Positions 34,506-42,594 of a DNA stretch of 64,000 nt are shown here, one piece after another. A program made the position numbers and the translations under genes. Location of the stretch: positions 62,001 through 126,000 of the forward strand of contig JAFUGK010000001.1 of assembly GCA_017469445.1 (NCBI GenBank). The letters run 5' to 3'. The notes beneath the pieces were generated by a model, which worked only from the letters and a program-made list of their open reading frames with translations, was not told where the DNA came from and made no database searches. The DNA is from Clostridia bacterium (lineage in GTDB: Bacteria; Bacillota; Clostridia; TANB77; CAG-508). Numbering within the stretch: the stretch's first letter is position 1; the number at the start of each line of letters is the position of its first letter.

Positions 34506-36449
34506 TTACTCTTTTAATTTATTTAAGTTTGTTTCTATAAATTCAAACTCCTTTTTCGTTGGTTTTATAGCAATAATTGCTGTATCCTCACCAACTTTAA
34601 GTAGTCCTTCACCTCTACTACAAGTTGTTAAGAAATATGCTTCTCCTTCGCTTAATTTAAATACTTCTTTTATGTAATCTATTTCAGATTTATCTTGAGC
34701 TAAGAATAATTTTGTATCTGATGATGTTAAAACTGCTTGCACTTCTGCTTTTTCATAGAAATCTTGGAATTTCTGAGAAATAACTGCAAGTGAAACATTT
34801 CTTTTTCTGGCACGTCTTGCCATTGTATTTAAGAAATCTACTGCTTCTGGGTATGGTAAAAGCATCCATGCCTCATCAACCAAAACCCTCTTTTTAGCTG
34901 CTTTAGATTTATCTTCACTATTTTTCTTAACATATTTTTCCCATATCCAAGATAGAAGTATTTGTTGTGCAAGTGGTCTTGCAAATCTTTCCTCTAATCC
35001 AGATATGTCTAGGTTTATAAATGGTACGCTATCTAATAACTCAAATGTAGATTGTCCATCGAAGTATGCCATCTGGCCATCGAATTTCCTTACATACTGT
35101 CTCATAACCTTAATTAAATAGCTATAGTGGAATCTATAATCAGGATTATCATTTTTCTTAGCATTTTCAACAAGTTTGTCATACCATGACCCTATTGTTG
35201 GCATTTCTTTTTTTGTTCTTCCTAAATAGTTTTGATTTACTATTGGTCCTTCGTTTAAGTATAGGCTTTCCACATTATTTGTAATTCCATGTTCTGCATA
35301 TTCTTCTGCAACAGATTCTGCAATTATCTGTTTTGTTAACTCATTAACCTCTTGGCTTCTTGTACTTCCTCTTGCCATTGTTAGTAATGCTTGTGTAACA
35401 TCTTCTACTTTATTTTCTACATTTAGCATTACTCTTTCTTTTCCTGTTATTTCGTCCCTTACAATCTCTGGTTCTATATCAAATAGATTTATAACTGTTT
35501 TTGAGTTTGGACTTATAATTACATTTATTCCTCCAAGCGCTTCTGCAACAACTCCATATTCACCTTCAGCATCTAATGCTAAACTTTCTATTCCCATTAA
35601 TACAGATGAACGTGCTGTTAAAGTTTTTATTGCAACACCTTTACCAGCTCCAGACTTACCAAATACAACCATATTATAATTTGTAAGTGTTGGACTAAAA
35701 TTATCAAACAATATTGGAAGTCCTGTTTGTCTATTAAATGCAAGTGGTATTCCTTTGTCGTGTCCAACTTCTGACGTAAAGAAAGGGAATACTGTTGCCA
35801 TTGAGCTTCTATCGAAGGTATGATGCTTACTTATTTTGTTATCACAGTATGGCATATTAGATCTAAATGCTTCATCTTGTATTGCCCATGCTGGTTTTAC
35901 TCCTATTAATGTTTTAGACATTTCAGATGATAAAAGCTCTGTATATTTATCTAATTCTTCTAAGCTATATGCAAATAATGTACAAATAATTGATGATTCA
36001 AATAATTTATTAAATCCAGCAGCAATCTCATCTCTTAAAGCTTCTGCTTCAGCTCTTTTTTGTGCAAGTATTCTTTCTCTGTTTATATCACCTCTGTCCA
36101 TTGCAACAACTCTTTCAGATTCTAATTCATTTATTTTTCTGTTTAAATCTGTTTGTGATGAGCTTTCACTAACAGGTCTTATAAACACAGAAACATTTAT
36201 ATCTCCAAATGTATACATACTTCTTAAAAATTCTGGGAAAGTACACATTCTTGGGATTGTAGTAACTATCATGCTTCTTGCATATCTTGTACTACTAGAA
36301 CTAATTTCCAAATAATTTGTGTGGCTTGCATCAATTCCTGCTGGTGCTATTAAATCTTTCAAATTTTTAGCATTTTTATCTATAATGCTTTCCGTTTTTG
36401 TTTCTGTACTAACTATTTGTTCTGTTTGCTTTCTTTTGTCTTTTTTCAT
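34506..36449 (-). CDS. VirB4-type ATPase of the type IV secretion locus
   Basis: 647 residues. The N-terminal part (SSTRYARSMIVTTIPRMCTF) matches VirB4/TraC N-domains; the C-terminal half is a RecA-like ATPase with Walker B KRVLVDEAWMLL, AVISQKFQDFYE and LSEGEAYFLTTCSRGEGLL. The P-loop at 264-271 reads GKSGAGKG, so Gly271 replaces the usual Ser/Thr that contacts magnesium. VirB4 powers pilin handling and channel assembly at the inner membrane. It follows the TraC-like gene. Confidence 0.88.
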   Translation of the reverse strand: MKKDKRKQTEQIVSTETKTESIIDKNAKNLKDLIAPAGIDASHTNYLEISSSSTRYARSMIVTTIPRMCTFPEFLRSMYTFGDINVSVFIRPVSESSSQTDLNRKINELESERVVAMDRGDINRERILAQKRAEAEALRDEIAAGFNKLFESSIICTLFAYSLEELDKYTELLSSEMSKTLIGVKPAWAIQDEAFRSNMPYCDNKISKHHTFDRSSMATVFPFFTSEVGHDKGIPLAFNRQTGLPILFDNFSPTLTNYNMVVFGKSGAGKGVAIKTLTARSSVLMGIESLALDAEGEYGVVAEALGGINVIISPNSKTVINLFDIEPEIVRDEITGKERVMLNVENKVEDVTQALLTMARGSTRSQEVNELTKQIIAESVAEEYAEHGITNNVESLYLNEGPIVNQNYLGRTKKEMPTIGSWYDKLVENAKKNDNPDYRFHYSYLIKVMRQYVRKFDGQMAYFDGQSTFELLDSVPFINLDISGLEERFARPLAQQILLSWIWEKYVKKNSEDKSKAAKKRVLVDEAWMLLPYPEAVDFLNTMARRARKRNVSLAVISQKFQDFYEKAEVQAVLTSSDTKLFLAQDKSEIDYIKEVFKLSEGEAYFLTTCSRGEGLLKVGEDTAIIAIKPTKKEFEFIETNLNKLKE

Positions 36450-36541
36450 TATTATTTATCATTCCTTCCCTAATATTAGCATTACTTGCTTAACATATTT
36501 ACATGGGTCATTCATTTTATACATACTTATCATTTAAGTTT

Positions 36542-37768
36542 CTATGCTGTTTGTGTTTCTGCTTCTGTTTTCTTTTTTCTTCCTCTCTTTTTCTTTTGAG
36601 GTTCTTCTATTTCTTCATCTTCATCATCATCAAGTTCTTCTACATTGCCATTAATCTCATCTTTAGTTCTTTCATACAAATCTTCATCCATTTGAGTTTT
36701 ATATTCTTCAACTAATTCTAGTGCTTTTTCCTTAACTTTTGCTTTTTTTCTTGCTTCATTTTCTAATTCACGTTCTCTTCTTTGGTCTGCTGCAACTATG
36801 CTATTTGTTGCAAGTTCAACAGCTTCTGCATTTATTTGTTCTTCCAATCTTTCTTCTTTTTTCTTTAATACATCCTTAGCTGTATTATATAAAGAATCAT
36901 ATTGTGCATCTAGCGCTTTTGATAATTGAAGTAATTCAGAATCATCTCTATTGTATGCTATGTATAATAGCTCTGCTAACTCTTCAGAATTTAATATTTT
37001 TCCTGTCACTTCAGATGCTGCTAAAGATCTCATTACAGATTGACTTCTTGTAAATAGCTCTTGGAAACACATATCATCTATTTCTTCTTTTGAATAATTT
37101 GCAAGCGAACCATTCTCTGCAGCATAGTATGATACTATTACATAAGTTTTTTGTTGTAGCACATTTTTGTTAAGACTCATTCTTCCTATATATTCTGCAA
37201 TGTCTGCTCCATACTCTAGCACATTTTCTTTTCTTCTAACTTCATATCTTAATCTCTCGTATAGGTTATTATTTTTTTGCAATTTTGCTTCTTGCATCTT
37301 TGCTTGTAAATTTTCAACATCTGTTCTTAAGTTTCTTACTCTATCCTTATATCCATCAATTATGTCTTTTAAATTCAAGCTTCTCGTTTGAACATATAAT
37401 TGTATTGGAAATCTTAATGTGTTTAAGAACTGTACAAATCCTTGTTCTACAGCTATTTTTTCTTCTTCAGACATAAGGTCATAATTTACACCTTGGCATT
37501 GTAAAATCATTATATATTGTGCTCTATTTTTTCTTATTATCATATTGTCCTTAATTTCATCAAATTCCATAAATTTAGTTATTGCTTCTTTAGGTAATCC
37601 TCCCGCTACGCTTGATGTGTATTCCGAACTTGAAGCAGCTGTGCCTTTTTCATTTGATTTAGGATTGTTTCTATTTCTATAAACAACCGCCAAATATATT
37701 ATTACTAGCGCAAATATTATGAATACAAGCACCACCAATATAATATTAAGTATGTCTATAATTTCCAT
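36542..37768 (-). CDS. TraC-like membrane protein of the secretion locus
   Basis: 408 residues with a single N-terminal span (ILVVLVFIIFALVIIYLAVV), then a domain (about 65-230) beginning KFMEFDEIKDNMIIRKNRAQ and containing FLNTLRFPIQLYVQTRSLNL, the pattern of the TraC-like domain often encoded between PrgI and VirB4. The C-terminal 150 residues are a long charged coiled coil ending in a basic, acidic and KKKRGRKKK tail. Its ATG overlaps the prgI stop (TAATG). Probable VirB4 N-domain partner. Confidence 0.75.
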   Translation of the reverse strand: MEIIDILNIILVVLVFIIFALVIIYLAVVYRNRNNPKSNEKGTAASSSEYTSSVAGGLPKEAITKFMEFDEIKDNMIIRKNRAQYIMILQCQGVNYDLMSEEEKIAVEQGFVQFLNTLRFPIQLYVQTRSLNLKDIIDGYKDRVRNLRTDVENLQAKMQEAKLQKNNNLYERLRYEVRRKENVLEYGADIAEYIGRMSLNKNVLQQKTYVIVSYYAAENGSLANYSKEEIDDMCFQELFTRSQSVMRSLAASEVTGKILNSEELAELLYIAYNRDDSELLQLSKALDAQYDSLYNTAKDVLKKKEERLEEQINAEAVELATNSIVAADQRRERELENEARKKAKVKEKALELVEEYKTQMDEDLYERTKDEINGNVEELDDDEDEEIEEPQKKKRGRKKKTEAETQTA

Positions 37769-38106
37769 TATTTTTGTTCCTCCTTTGTATATGCATAAAT
37801 CTTTCTATTTGCCCTAAATTTTACATATCGTATTACAATTTCGCTTATTGGCTCACCACCAACTTTTTTAGTAAATGGTAATCCTGCAATTGTTGGAATT
37901 TTAAACGTTCCTGCCGCAAAGCCCAAAACTGCAAACACAGCCATTGTAATAACACCTGCTGTTCCAATTCCCATCATTGCAAAAATCATATAAAAAATCA
38001 ATCCAACAAATGCTCCTATTGCAGTTGATATCAATGATTTTACTGAGAATATTAAAAATATTCTAGTTTCTCCTCCTAAATCACGCGGAATATAGTATGA
38101 CCCCAT
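37768..38106 (-). CDS. PrgI family protein (VirB3-like)
   Basis: 112 residues. YYIPRDLGGETRIFLIFSVK at the N-terminus, two adjacent membrane spans (AIGAFVGLIFYMIFAMMG, VITMAVFAVLGFAAGTF) and a C-terminal YVKFRANRKIYAY are typical of PrgI, the small two-span protein that precedes VirB4 in Gram-positive secretion operons. It is translationally coupled to the TraC-like gene. Confidence 0.87.
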   Translation of the reverse strand: MGSYYIPRDLGGETRIFLIFSVKSLISTAIGAFVGLIFYMIFAMMGIGTAGVITMAVFAVLGFAAGTFKIPTIAGLPFTKKVGGEPISEIVIRYVKFRANRKIYAYTKEEQK

Positions 38107-38131
38107 TTAGAATCCCTCCTTGGTTTATCTC

Positions 38132-38524
38132 TTATTTTATTGTTTCACTAAAGAAATTGTATACTATTCTCCAAATTGAGTATGCTCCAAAAATCACAAT
38201 TCCTCCAACTGCTACTCCAATCAGTTGTTGTTTTAAATTTCCTCTTTCTTCTGGTTGTGCTTTCATATACTTTATTCCAATTATTAAAAATGACCCAAAC
38301 AATACAACTACTCCTAATGTTGTTAGCATTTGGCCTATTGGAACAACATTTTCAACAATTTTACTATCATCTATTAAATTTTTGTTTTGTCCAGCTTCTA
38401 TAAATGCCTTAGCATCTTTTGATAACGAATCCCAACTTAAGGATGTATCTGCTTGCACTACTGTTGCAAATGCCAAAAATAATAAAAAAGTTAAAATTAT
38501 AATATTTTTGAATTTTTTATTCAT
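38132..38524 (-). CDS. VirB2/TrbC-like pilin 4
   Basis: 130 residues. A signal peptide ending near VVQADTS, then two hydrophobic segments (MLTTLGVVVLFGSFLIIGI, GVAVGGIVIFGAYSIW) separated by the charged loop KYMKAQPEERGNLKQQ. Two-span pilin-like architecture with the basic loop is typical of VirB2/TrbC. It is the most divergent of four such genes, with an extended N-terminal region, and lies 26 bases upstream of prgI. Confidence 0.8.
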   Translation of the reverse strand: MNKKFKNIIILTFLLFLAFATVVQADTSLSWDSLSKDAKAFIEAGQNKNLIDDSKIVENVVPIGQMLTTLGVVVLFGSFLIIGIKYMKAQPEERGNLKQQLIGVAVGGIVIFGAYSIWRIVYNFFSETIK

Positions 38525-38607
38525 ATTTTTTACCTCATTTTTCTACAAAAAACACTTATAATTAATATTATTATACTTCATTTTTTTTTACTTTTCAACT
38601 AAAAAAA

Positions 38608-38646
38608 ACAAGAATATCCATAATATTTAAAATGTAATATTCTTGT
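38608..38646 (-). terminator. Terminator between pilin genes 3 and 4
   Basis: Minus strand: ACAAGAATAT / ATATTCTTGT stem with a 19-base loop, then TTTTTTTT. Three ATATTCTTGT-like repeats lie together here. Confidence 0.65.
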
Positions 38647-38684
38647 AATATTCTTGTAATATTTAAATAAATATATTAATTAAT

Positions 38685-39047
38685 TTATGGTTTAATCCAT
38701 CCAGCCATAGTAGATATAAATCTAACTATATTTGCTGTACCAAATACTAATACTGCACCAATTAAATATGGTATTGCTTTTGCTTTTAAATCTGCCTTTT
38801 GTTCAGGGCTTGAGATTACATATCTTAAGCCTATTATAACAAGCATTCCAACAGACATTGCAATTGCCACAACATATATTACTCCTAGAATTTTATTTGC
38901 AGGTCCAAGTAATCCTTCGCCACCAGTTGGATTTGATACCCTTTCAAGTCCACTAAAATTATGTGCAAAAGAAACTGTATACAAACACATTATTAATAGA
39001 ATTAATGATAAACTTATGATTTTTACTACTTTTTTCATCAAAATCAC
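38685..39047 (-). CDS. VirB2/TrbC-like pilin 3
   Basis: 120 residues. Signal peptide (IISLSLILLIMCLYTVSFA), then two spans (ILGVIYVVAIAMSVGMLVII, YLIGAVLVFGTANIV) around the loop RYVISSPEQKADLKAK. It shares the SSPE/ASPE loop with pilins 1 and 2. Eight bases separate it from pilin 2, indicating one transcript. Confidence 0.82.
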   Translation of the reverse strand: MILMKKVVKIISLSLILLIMCLYTVSFAHNFSGLERVSNPTGGEGLLGPANKILGVIYVVAIAMSVGMLVIIGLRYVISSPEQKADLKAKAIPYLIGAVLVFGTANIVRFISTMAGWIKP

Positions 39048-39055
39048 CTACTTAC

Positions 39056-39424
39056 TTATATTTTTGCAGTAACATTTGTTACTATATCCGCAATAATATT
39101 TGCCAGTGTAGAAGCTGTAAATATTATTAAAACACCTATAAAGTATTTAATTGCTGTTTGTTTATATTCTGCTCTTGCTTCTGGTGAAGATATCATATAT
39201 TTTATGGCCAAATAAATAAGCATTACAATTGCTATTCCTATAGCCACTGTACTAATAATTCCAACTACTGTTTTGGCAGTACTTTGTGTTGTTTTTGCAA
39301 TACTTGTACCTGTTTCTGGCTTTACTTTTTCTATAATACTTGTTGCACTTACAGTTGTTATAAATACAACAGCTAATAACACTAAAGCAATCGTTCCTAT
39401 TTTTATTAATAATTTTTTATTCAT
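39056..39424 (-). CDS. VirB2/TrbC-like pilin 2
   Basis: 122 residues with an N-terminal hydrophobic signal, a first span (VVGIISTVAIGIAIVMLIYL), loop KYMISSPEARAEYKQT and a second span (YFIGVLIIFTASTLANII). It is a paralogue of pilins 1 and 3. It lies downstream of a terminator that follows pilin 1. Confidence 0.82.
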   Translation of the reverse strand: MNKKLLIKIGTIALVLLAVVFITTVSATSIIEKVKPETGTSIAKTTQSTAKTVVGIISTVAIGIAIVMLIYLAIKYMISSPEARAEYKQTAIKYFIGVLIIFTASTLANIIADIVTNVTAKI

Positions 39425-39445
39425 AAAATTTCATCCTTTCAATGA

Positions 39446-39488
39446 AAAAATCCATTTGACTATAGAAAATATAATCAAATGGATTTTT
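39446..39488 (-). terminator. Terminator between pilin genes 1 and 2
   Basis: A 14-bp perfect stem (39446-39459 with 39475-39488), AAAAATCCATTTGA and complement, with T-rich 3' side on the minus strand. It probably makes pilin 1 the most abundant product of the operon, with read-through to the machinery genes. Confidence 0.82.
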
Positions 39489-39509
39489 ATAGACATTTTT
39501 ATAACTTAA

Positions 39510-39911
39510 TTAGTCTACAATACCTTGAGCAAGTCCTTCTATTGCTGCTAAGATATTAACAGCTGCAAATAGCACTATTGCTGAAACTATGTACATTGCT
39601 GCAGATTTTTTTACTTCGCCTTTTCCTTCTGGAGAAGCTGTTAAATATTTAATAGCTAACACAATAAGCATTATAATTGCTATACCTGTACCAATAACTT
39701 GCATAATTTGTATAATTCCACCAAAAAGTTTTGTAACTCCTGATGTATCTGCATTAGTATTTTCTGATTCTGTCTTCATATCTTGTATAATTCCACCATA
39801 AGTACTTGAGCTTGTGCTTGTTGCTAATGCTGGTACTGAAAATGCTCCTACAAATAATACTACTAGCATAAGTATAGAAATTACTCTTATTGCTTTGTTC
39901 ATTGCTTTCAT
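39510..39911 (-). CDS. VirB2/TrbC-like pilin 1 (probable major pilin)
   Basis: 133 residues. Signal peptide ending near VPALATS, a first span (IMQVIGTGIAIIMLIVLAIK), loop KYLTASPEGKGEVKKS and a second span (YIVSAIVLFAAVNILAAI). First gene after the promoter, with GGAGG seven bases before the ATG and its own terminator. That layout suits a highly expressed major subunit of the secretion pilus or surface filament. Confidence 0.83.
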   Translation of the reverse strand: MKAMNKAIRVISILMLVVLFVGAFSVPALATSTSSSTYGGIIQDMKTESENTNADTSGVTKLFGGIIQIMQVIGTGIAIIMLIVLAIKYLTASPEGKGEVKKSAAMYIVSAIVLFAAVNILAAIEGLAQGIVD

Positions 39912-39963
39912 AATATATCCTCCTTTTTATCCATTTTGACATTTTTTCTTACCTTATAATTCC

Positions 39964-39992
39964 ATGATAGCATATTTTACAAAAAAATGCAA
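39964..39992 (-). promoter_or_regulatory. Promoter of the type IV secretion operon
   Basis: Minus strand: TTGCAT at 39992-39987, 17-base spacer, TATCAT at 39969-39964; the first pilin starts about 50 bases downstream. Confidence 0.75.
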
Positions 39993-40050
39993 CATTTTTT
40001 TGCTTTTTTGCAAGGTTTTTTTATAATTTGTGTATTTTTAGCCATCATGC

Positions 40051-40079
40051 TTGATTTTTTGTCTTTTTTGTAGTATAAT
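40051..40079 (+). promoter_or_regulatory. Promoter of the 40141 secreted-protein gene
   Basis: TTGATT at 40051-40056, 17-base spacer, TATAAT at 40074-40079. Confidence 0.75.
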
Positions 40080-40140
40080 AATTATAATTGAATAGTTGTG
40101 TTTTTTATCTAAATTAGTGTGAAAAGAAAGGAAAAATATC

Positions 40141-40587
40141 ATGAAAAAAATTTTAGCAACTTCTTTAGTAGCATTAATGTTAACCAGTATTACTGGAGCG
40201 GTAATTCCTTCTAATGTTGAAGCTGCGCATCAATCCACAGGACGCCGGATTGAAAGGAATGTTAAAAGGACAATAAAAAATCGGGTTGTTAACGAGGTTA
40301 ACTCGAAAGTCCGGAGAGCAGTGAATCGCATTTTCAAACTTACGGATCCGAATTCGAGGGAATCAATGGAATTGCGTGCAAGCAACTACCTTCGGGCTAT
40401 TGCTCCTGGAGAAACGGTGATTTTCACTGGCAACTCAAGGATGCTGAGCATTATAAAGAATAAAATTAAGCAGCATCCCTCACAGCTTTACAGCTATGAG
40501 CAAGCAATTACGCAAAGTGGCAAGCGCATAAACGCAATTTATGTTCACCACTTTCATTCCATTGAGGATCGAATCCAAAATGGTTAG
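40141..40587 (+). CDS. Small secreted basic protein with atypical codon use
   Basis: 148 residues. Signal peptide (MKKILATSLVALMLTSITGA, cleavage near VEAAHQ) and a basic mature part rich in Arg/Lys (GRRIERNVKRTIKNRVVNEV). No family recognised. Codon use differs from the rest of the window: CGG four times in frame (first at 40246-40248), CGC, AGG, GCG, ACG and TCG are frequent after the signal peptide. It is the only long gene here where I find CGG read as Arg with the frame intact. It has its own promoter and terminator and looks like a recent acquisition (inference), or its CGGs have another meaning. Confidence 0.75.
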   Translation: MKKILATSLVALMLTSITGAVIPSNVEAAHQSTGRRIERNVKRTIKNRVVNEVNSKVRRAVNRIFKLTDPNSRESMELRASNYLRAIAPGETVIFTGNSRMLSIIKNKIKQHPSQLYSYEQAITQSGKRINAIYVHHFHSIEDRIQNG

Positions 40588-40597
40588 TAAAAAACAA

Positions 40598-40620
40598 AGG
40601 TGCAGGCAATGCCTGCACCT
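40598..40620. terminator. Terminator between the 40141 gene and the Spo0E-like gene
   Basis: An 11-bp perfect stem, AGGTGCAGGCA (40598-40608) and TGCCTGCACCT (40610-40620), with one-base centre; T-rich on the plus side (CTTTCTTTTT) and T-rich on the minus side (TTTGTTTTTT). It serves both convergent genes. Confidence 0.88.
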
Positions 40621-40628
40621 CTTTCTTT

Positions 40629-40808
40629 TTACATTAATATTTTTATTTTTTCTTTATTTATTATTCTATCACAACTTCTTTTTATATAATATTCGGCAAT
40701 TAGTTCATCTAATTCTACACTTATTTTATATATCTCATCATAGTCTTTTCCTGTTGCTATACTTTCATTTAACTTTTCGCGTAATTTGCATATTTCGTCA
40801 TTTATCAT
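40629..40808 (-). CDS. Spo0E-like aspartyl-phosphate phosphatase
   Basis: 59 residues. Starts MINDEICKLREKLNESIATG and contains the family signature KISVELDELIAEYY (S-x-x-LD-x-LI-x-x-Y). Spo0E proteins are small two-helix phosphatases that remove phosphate from Spo0A and so delay sporulation. GGGGAGTG lies eight bases before the ATG. It is monocistronic, ending at the shared terminator. Found by direct reading because of its small size. Confidence 0.85.
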   Translation of the reverse strand: MINDEICKLREKLNESIATGKDYDEIYKISVELDELIAEYYIKRSCDRIINKEKIKILM

Positions 40809-41223
40809 ATTATCACTCCCCTACTTGCCTTTTCTTTTAATATGATAACATATTTTTACATTGGTTTCAATATTTTTACTATATTTTACCATTTTTTCGT
40901 ATGCCATTTTTTCCTTATTTTTTGCATTATTTCTTGTTTTGCATTATTATATTTTAATATTCTACATTTATCGACATTTTTTTGAAATTCTTATTTGCTT
41001 TTGTTTTTAAGTGGCCAAGCATATATTAAATTGAAGGAACGACGAATGTGCCCAGGAATGATTGTGTAAAATCTTAAAATACAGCAATTGAGGAAGCAGA
41101 AGTGAGAGGCTCGATTGCTGTATTTTTAGATTTTGTAAATCATGTATGAAGCCGAGGAGTGTATGAAATTTAATATATGCTTGGTCCTATTGACATTGGC
41201 ATAATTTTAATATAATTAAAAAT
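40809..41223. other. Gene-free stretch, holds a TIR element
   Basis: 415 bases without a gene. It holds the promoter region of the Spo0E-like gene, then a 170-base repeat element (41015-41184). No further feature seen. Confidence 0.6.
41015..41184 (+). repeat. TIR element family A, copy 1
   Basis: Terminal inverted repeats of 18 bases: 41015-41032 (CCAAGCATATATTAAATT) and 41167-41184. The core is GC-richer and contains GACGAATGTGCC, GAGTGAGAGGCTCG-like AGTGAGAGGCTCG, TTGCTGTAT and AAGCCGAGGA. The same core lies inverted at 46803-46982. Confidence 0.85.
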
Positions 41224-42504
41224 TTATTTAGGCTTGACAATGCTTATTACTTGTTTGTTTTCATTAAATATTTCTTTTAAACTTTGCTCTGCATATTCTT
41301 TGGTTACTTGTTTAAAATCTTCTAAATAATCAAAACTATTTATTCCTTTTATATAATCTGCAAGAAACATTCTAGAAATATCTGAGACTTCATTATATTC
41401 TCGTATATAGTTTCCGTATATTTTTTTCTTTATTCTTTCAAAATCTTCATTTTGAAGTCCATTTTGTTTTATTTCTTCTATTTCTTCTATTTCTTTATTT
41501 AGATATTCTAGTACTTTTTCAGGGTTATTAGATTGCCCACCTATTAAAACATGTGAATAATTTTCTGCGAATTCAAAATCTAGGTCTAATGGTGACTGAA
41601 CTAATCCTTCTTCATACAATTTTTTATATAATTTTGAGCTTTTACCTGCAATTATATTTAAAAGAATTTCTATTGCAATATGCTGTTTTACAACATTCTC
41701 TTCTTCTTTTTTTACCTTATATCCAATCATAAATAAAGGAATACTAACTTCCATTTGTTTTTCTATTTTTTTAGTTGCAATTCCTTCTGGTTCTTCTTCA
41801 TATATTCTTTTTATTTTTCCATTTACTTTTACATCTAATAATTTTTCTTTTACTTTATCTAATTCTTGTTCTGGTTCAAAATCTCCGCACAATACTAATA
41901 CCATATTTGATAAGTTGTAGAAAGTATTGTAGCATTTATATAAAATATCTTTATCTATATGGCTTATAGATTCAACAGTTCCTGCAATATCTATTCTTAC
42001 TGGATTTTTGCTGTACATTGCCTTTATCGCATTCATATATACAGACCATTCTGGTGCATCATCATACATCATTATTTCTTGCCCTATTATGCCCTTTTCC
42101 TTCTCCACATTTTCATCTGTAAAATATGGATGTTGAATATAATCCGCAAGTTCTGCAAATGCTTCATCAAAATTATCTGTACATTCAAATAAATATGCTG
42201 TATGGTCATTTGTTGTATATGCATTTGCATTTACTCCTAACGCTGTTAATGTATCTAGACTATTAGTTCCATTGGGTTGTTCAAACATTTTATGTTCTAA
42301 AAAATGTGCAACACCATCAGGTACTTTTGTAGTATCAGTTTCACCTGGCACAATAAACTCACTCATTACAGATCCATAATGGGTACCCCAGATTGCATAT
42401 TTTTTTATTGTATTCTTTTTAGGGATTATCATTACTGTTAATCCATTATCTAGCTTTTCAATAAATAGTTTTTCCTTTACTTTAGTATTTTCAATTATTT
42501 GCAT
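41224..42504 (-). CDS. M16 family zinc peptidase (YmfH-like, catalytic)
   Basis: 426 residues from the ATG at 42504, preceded by AGGAGGTTAAAA. The inverted zinc motif is intact: H67-FLE-H71 (VAHFLEHKMFEQPNG). A second structural half follows (FEFAENYSHVLIGGQSN). Such proteins pair with a non-catalytic partner to form a clam-shell peptidase. The upstream gene is that partner. An ORF start further upstream lies inside a 72-base palindrome (42523-42594) and is rejected. Confidence 0.9.
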   Translation of the reverse strand: MQIIENTKVKEKLFIEKLDNGLTVMIIPKKNTIKKYAIWGTHYGSVMSEFIVPGETDTTKVPDGVAHFLEHKMFEQPNGTNSLDTLTALGVNANAYTTNDHTAYLFECTDNFDEAFAELADYIQHPYFTDENVEKEKGIIGQEIMMYDDAPEWSVYMNAIKAMYSKNPVRIDIAGTVESISHIDKDILYKCYNTFYNLSNMVLVLCGDFEPEQELDKVKEKLLDVKVNGKIKRIYEEEPEGIATKKIEKQMEVSIPLFMIGYKVKKEEENVVKQHIAIEILLNIIAGKSSKLYKKLYEEGLVQSPLDLDFEFAENYSHVLIGGQSNNPEKVLEYLNKEIEEIEEIKQNGLQNEDFERIKKKIYGNYIREYNEVSDISRMFLADYIKGINSFDYLEDFKQVTKEYAEQSLKEIFNENKQVISIVKPK

Positions 42505-42522
42505 TTTTAACCTCCTATTTTT

Positions 42523-42594
42523 GTGAGATTGTTGCGGGGACGGGGAAATTTGGCAAAGCATTGCCAAATTTCCCCGTCCCCATGACAATCTCAC
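42523..42594. repeat. 72-base palindromic insert between the two M16 genes
   Basis: Arms GTGAGATTGT/ACAATCTCAC and GGGGACGGGGAAATTTGGCA with complement, separated by small bulges and a four-base AGCA loop. It fills nearly the whole gap from the stop of one gene to just before the ribosome site of the next. The GGGGAC end motif resembles the other GGGGAC repeats in the window. Confidence 0.85.

Noticed and set aside
25644..39911. Integrative conjugative element
   Set aside because: No relaxase, coupling protein, integrase, excisionase or flanking direct repeat is visible, and composition matches the flanks.
42505..42594. Upstream extension of the catalytic M16 peptidase
   Set aside because: The extra 30 residues are encoded by the 72-base palindrome; a good ribosome site precedes the ATG at 42504.
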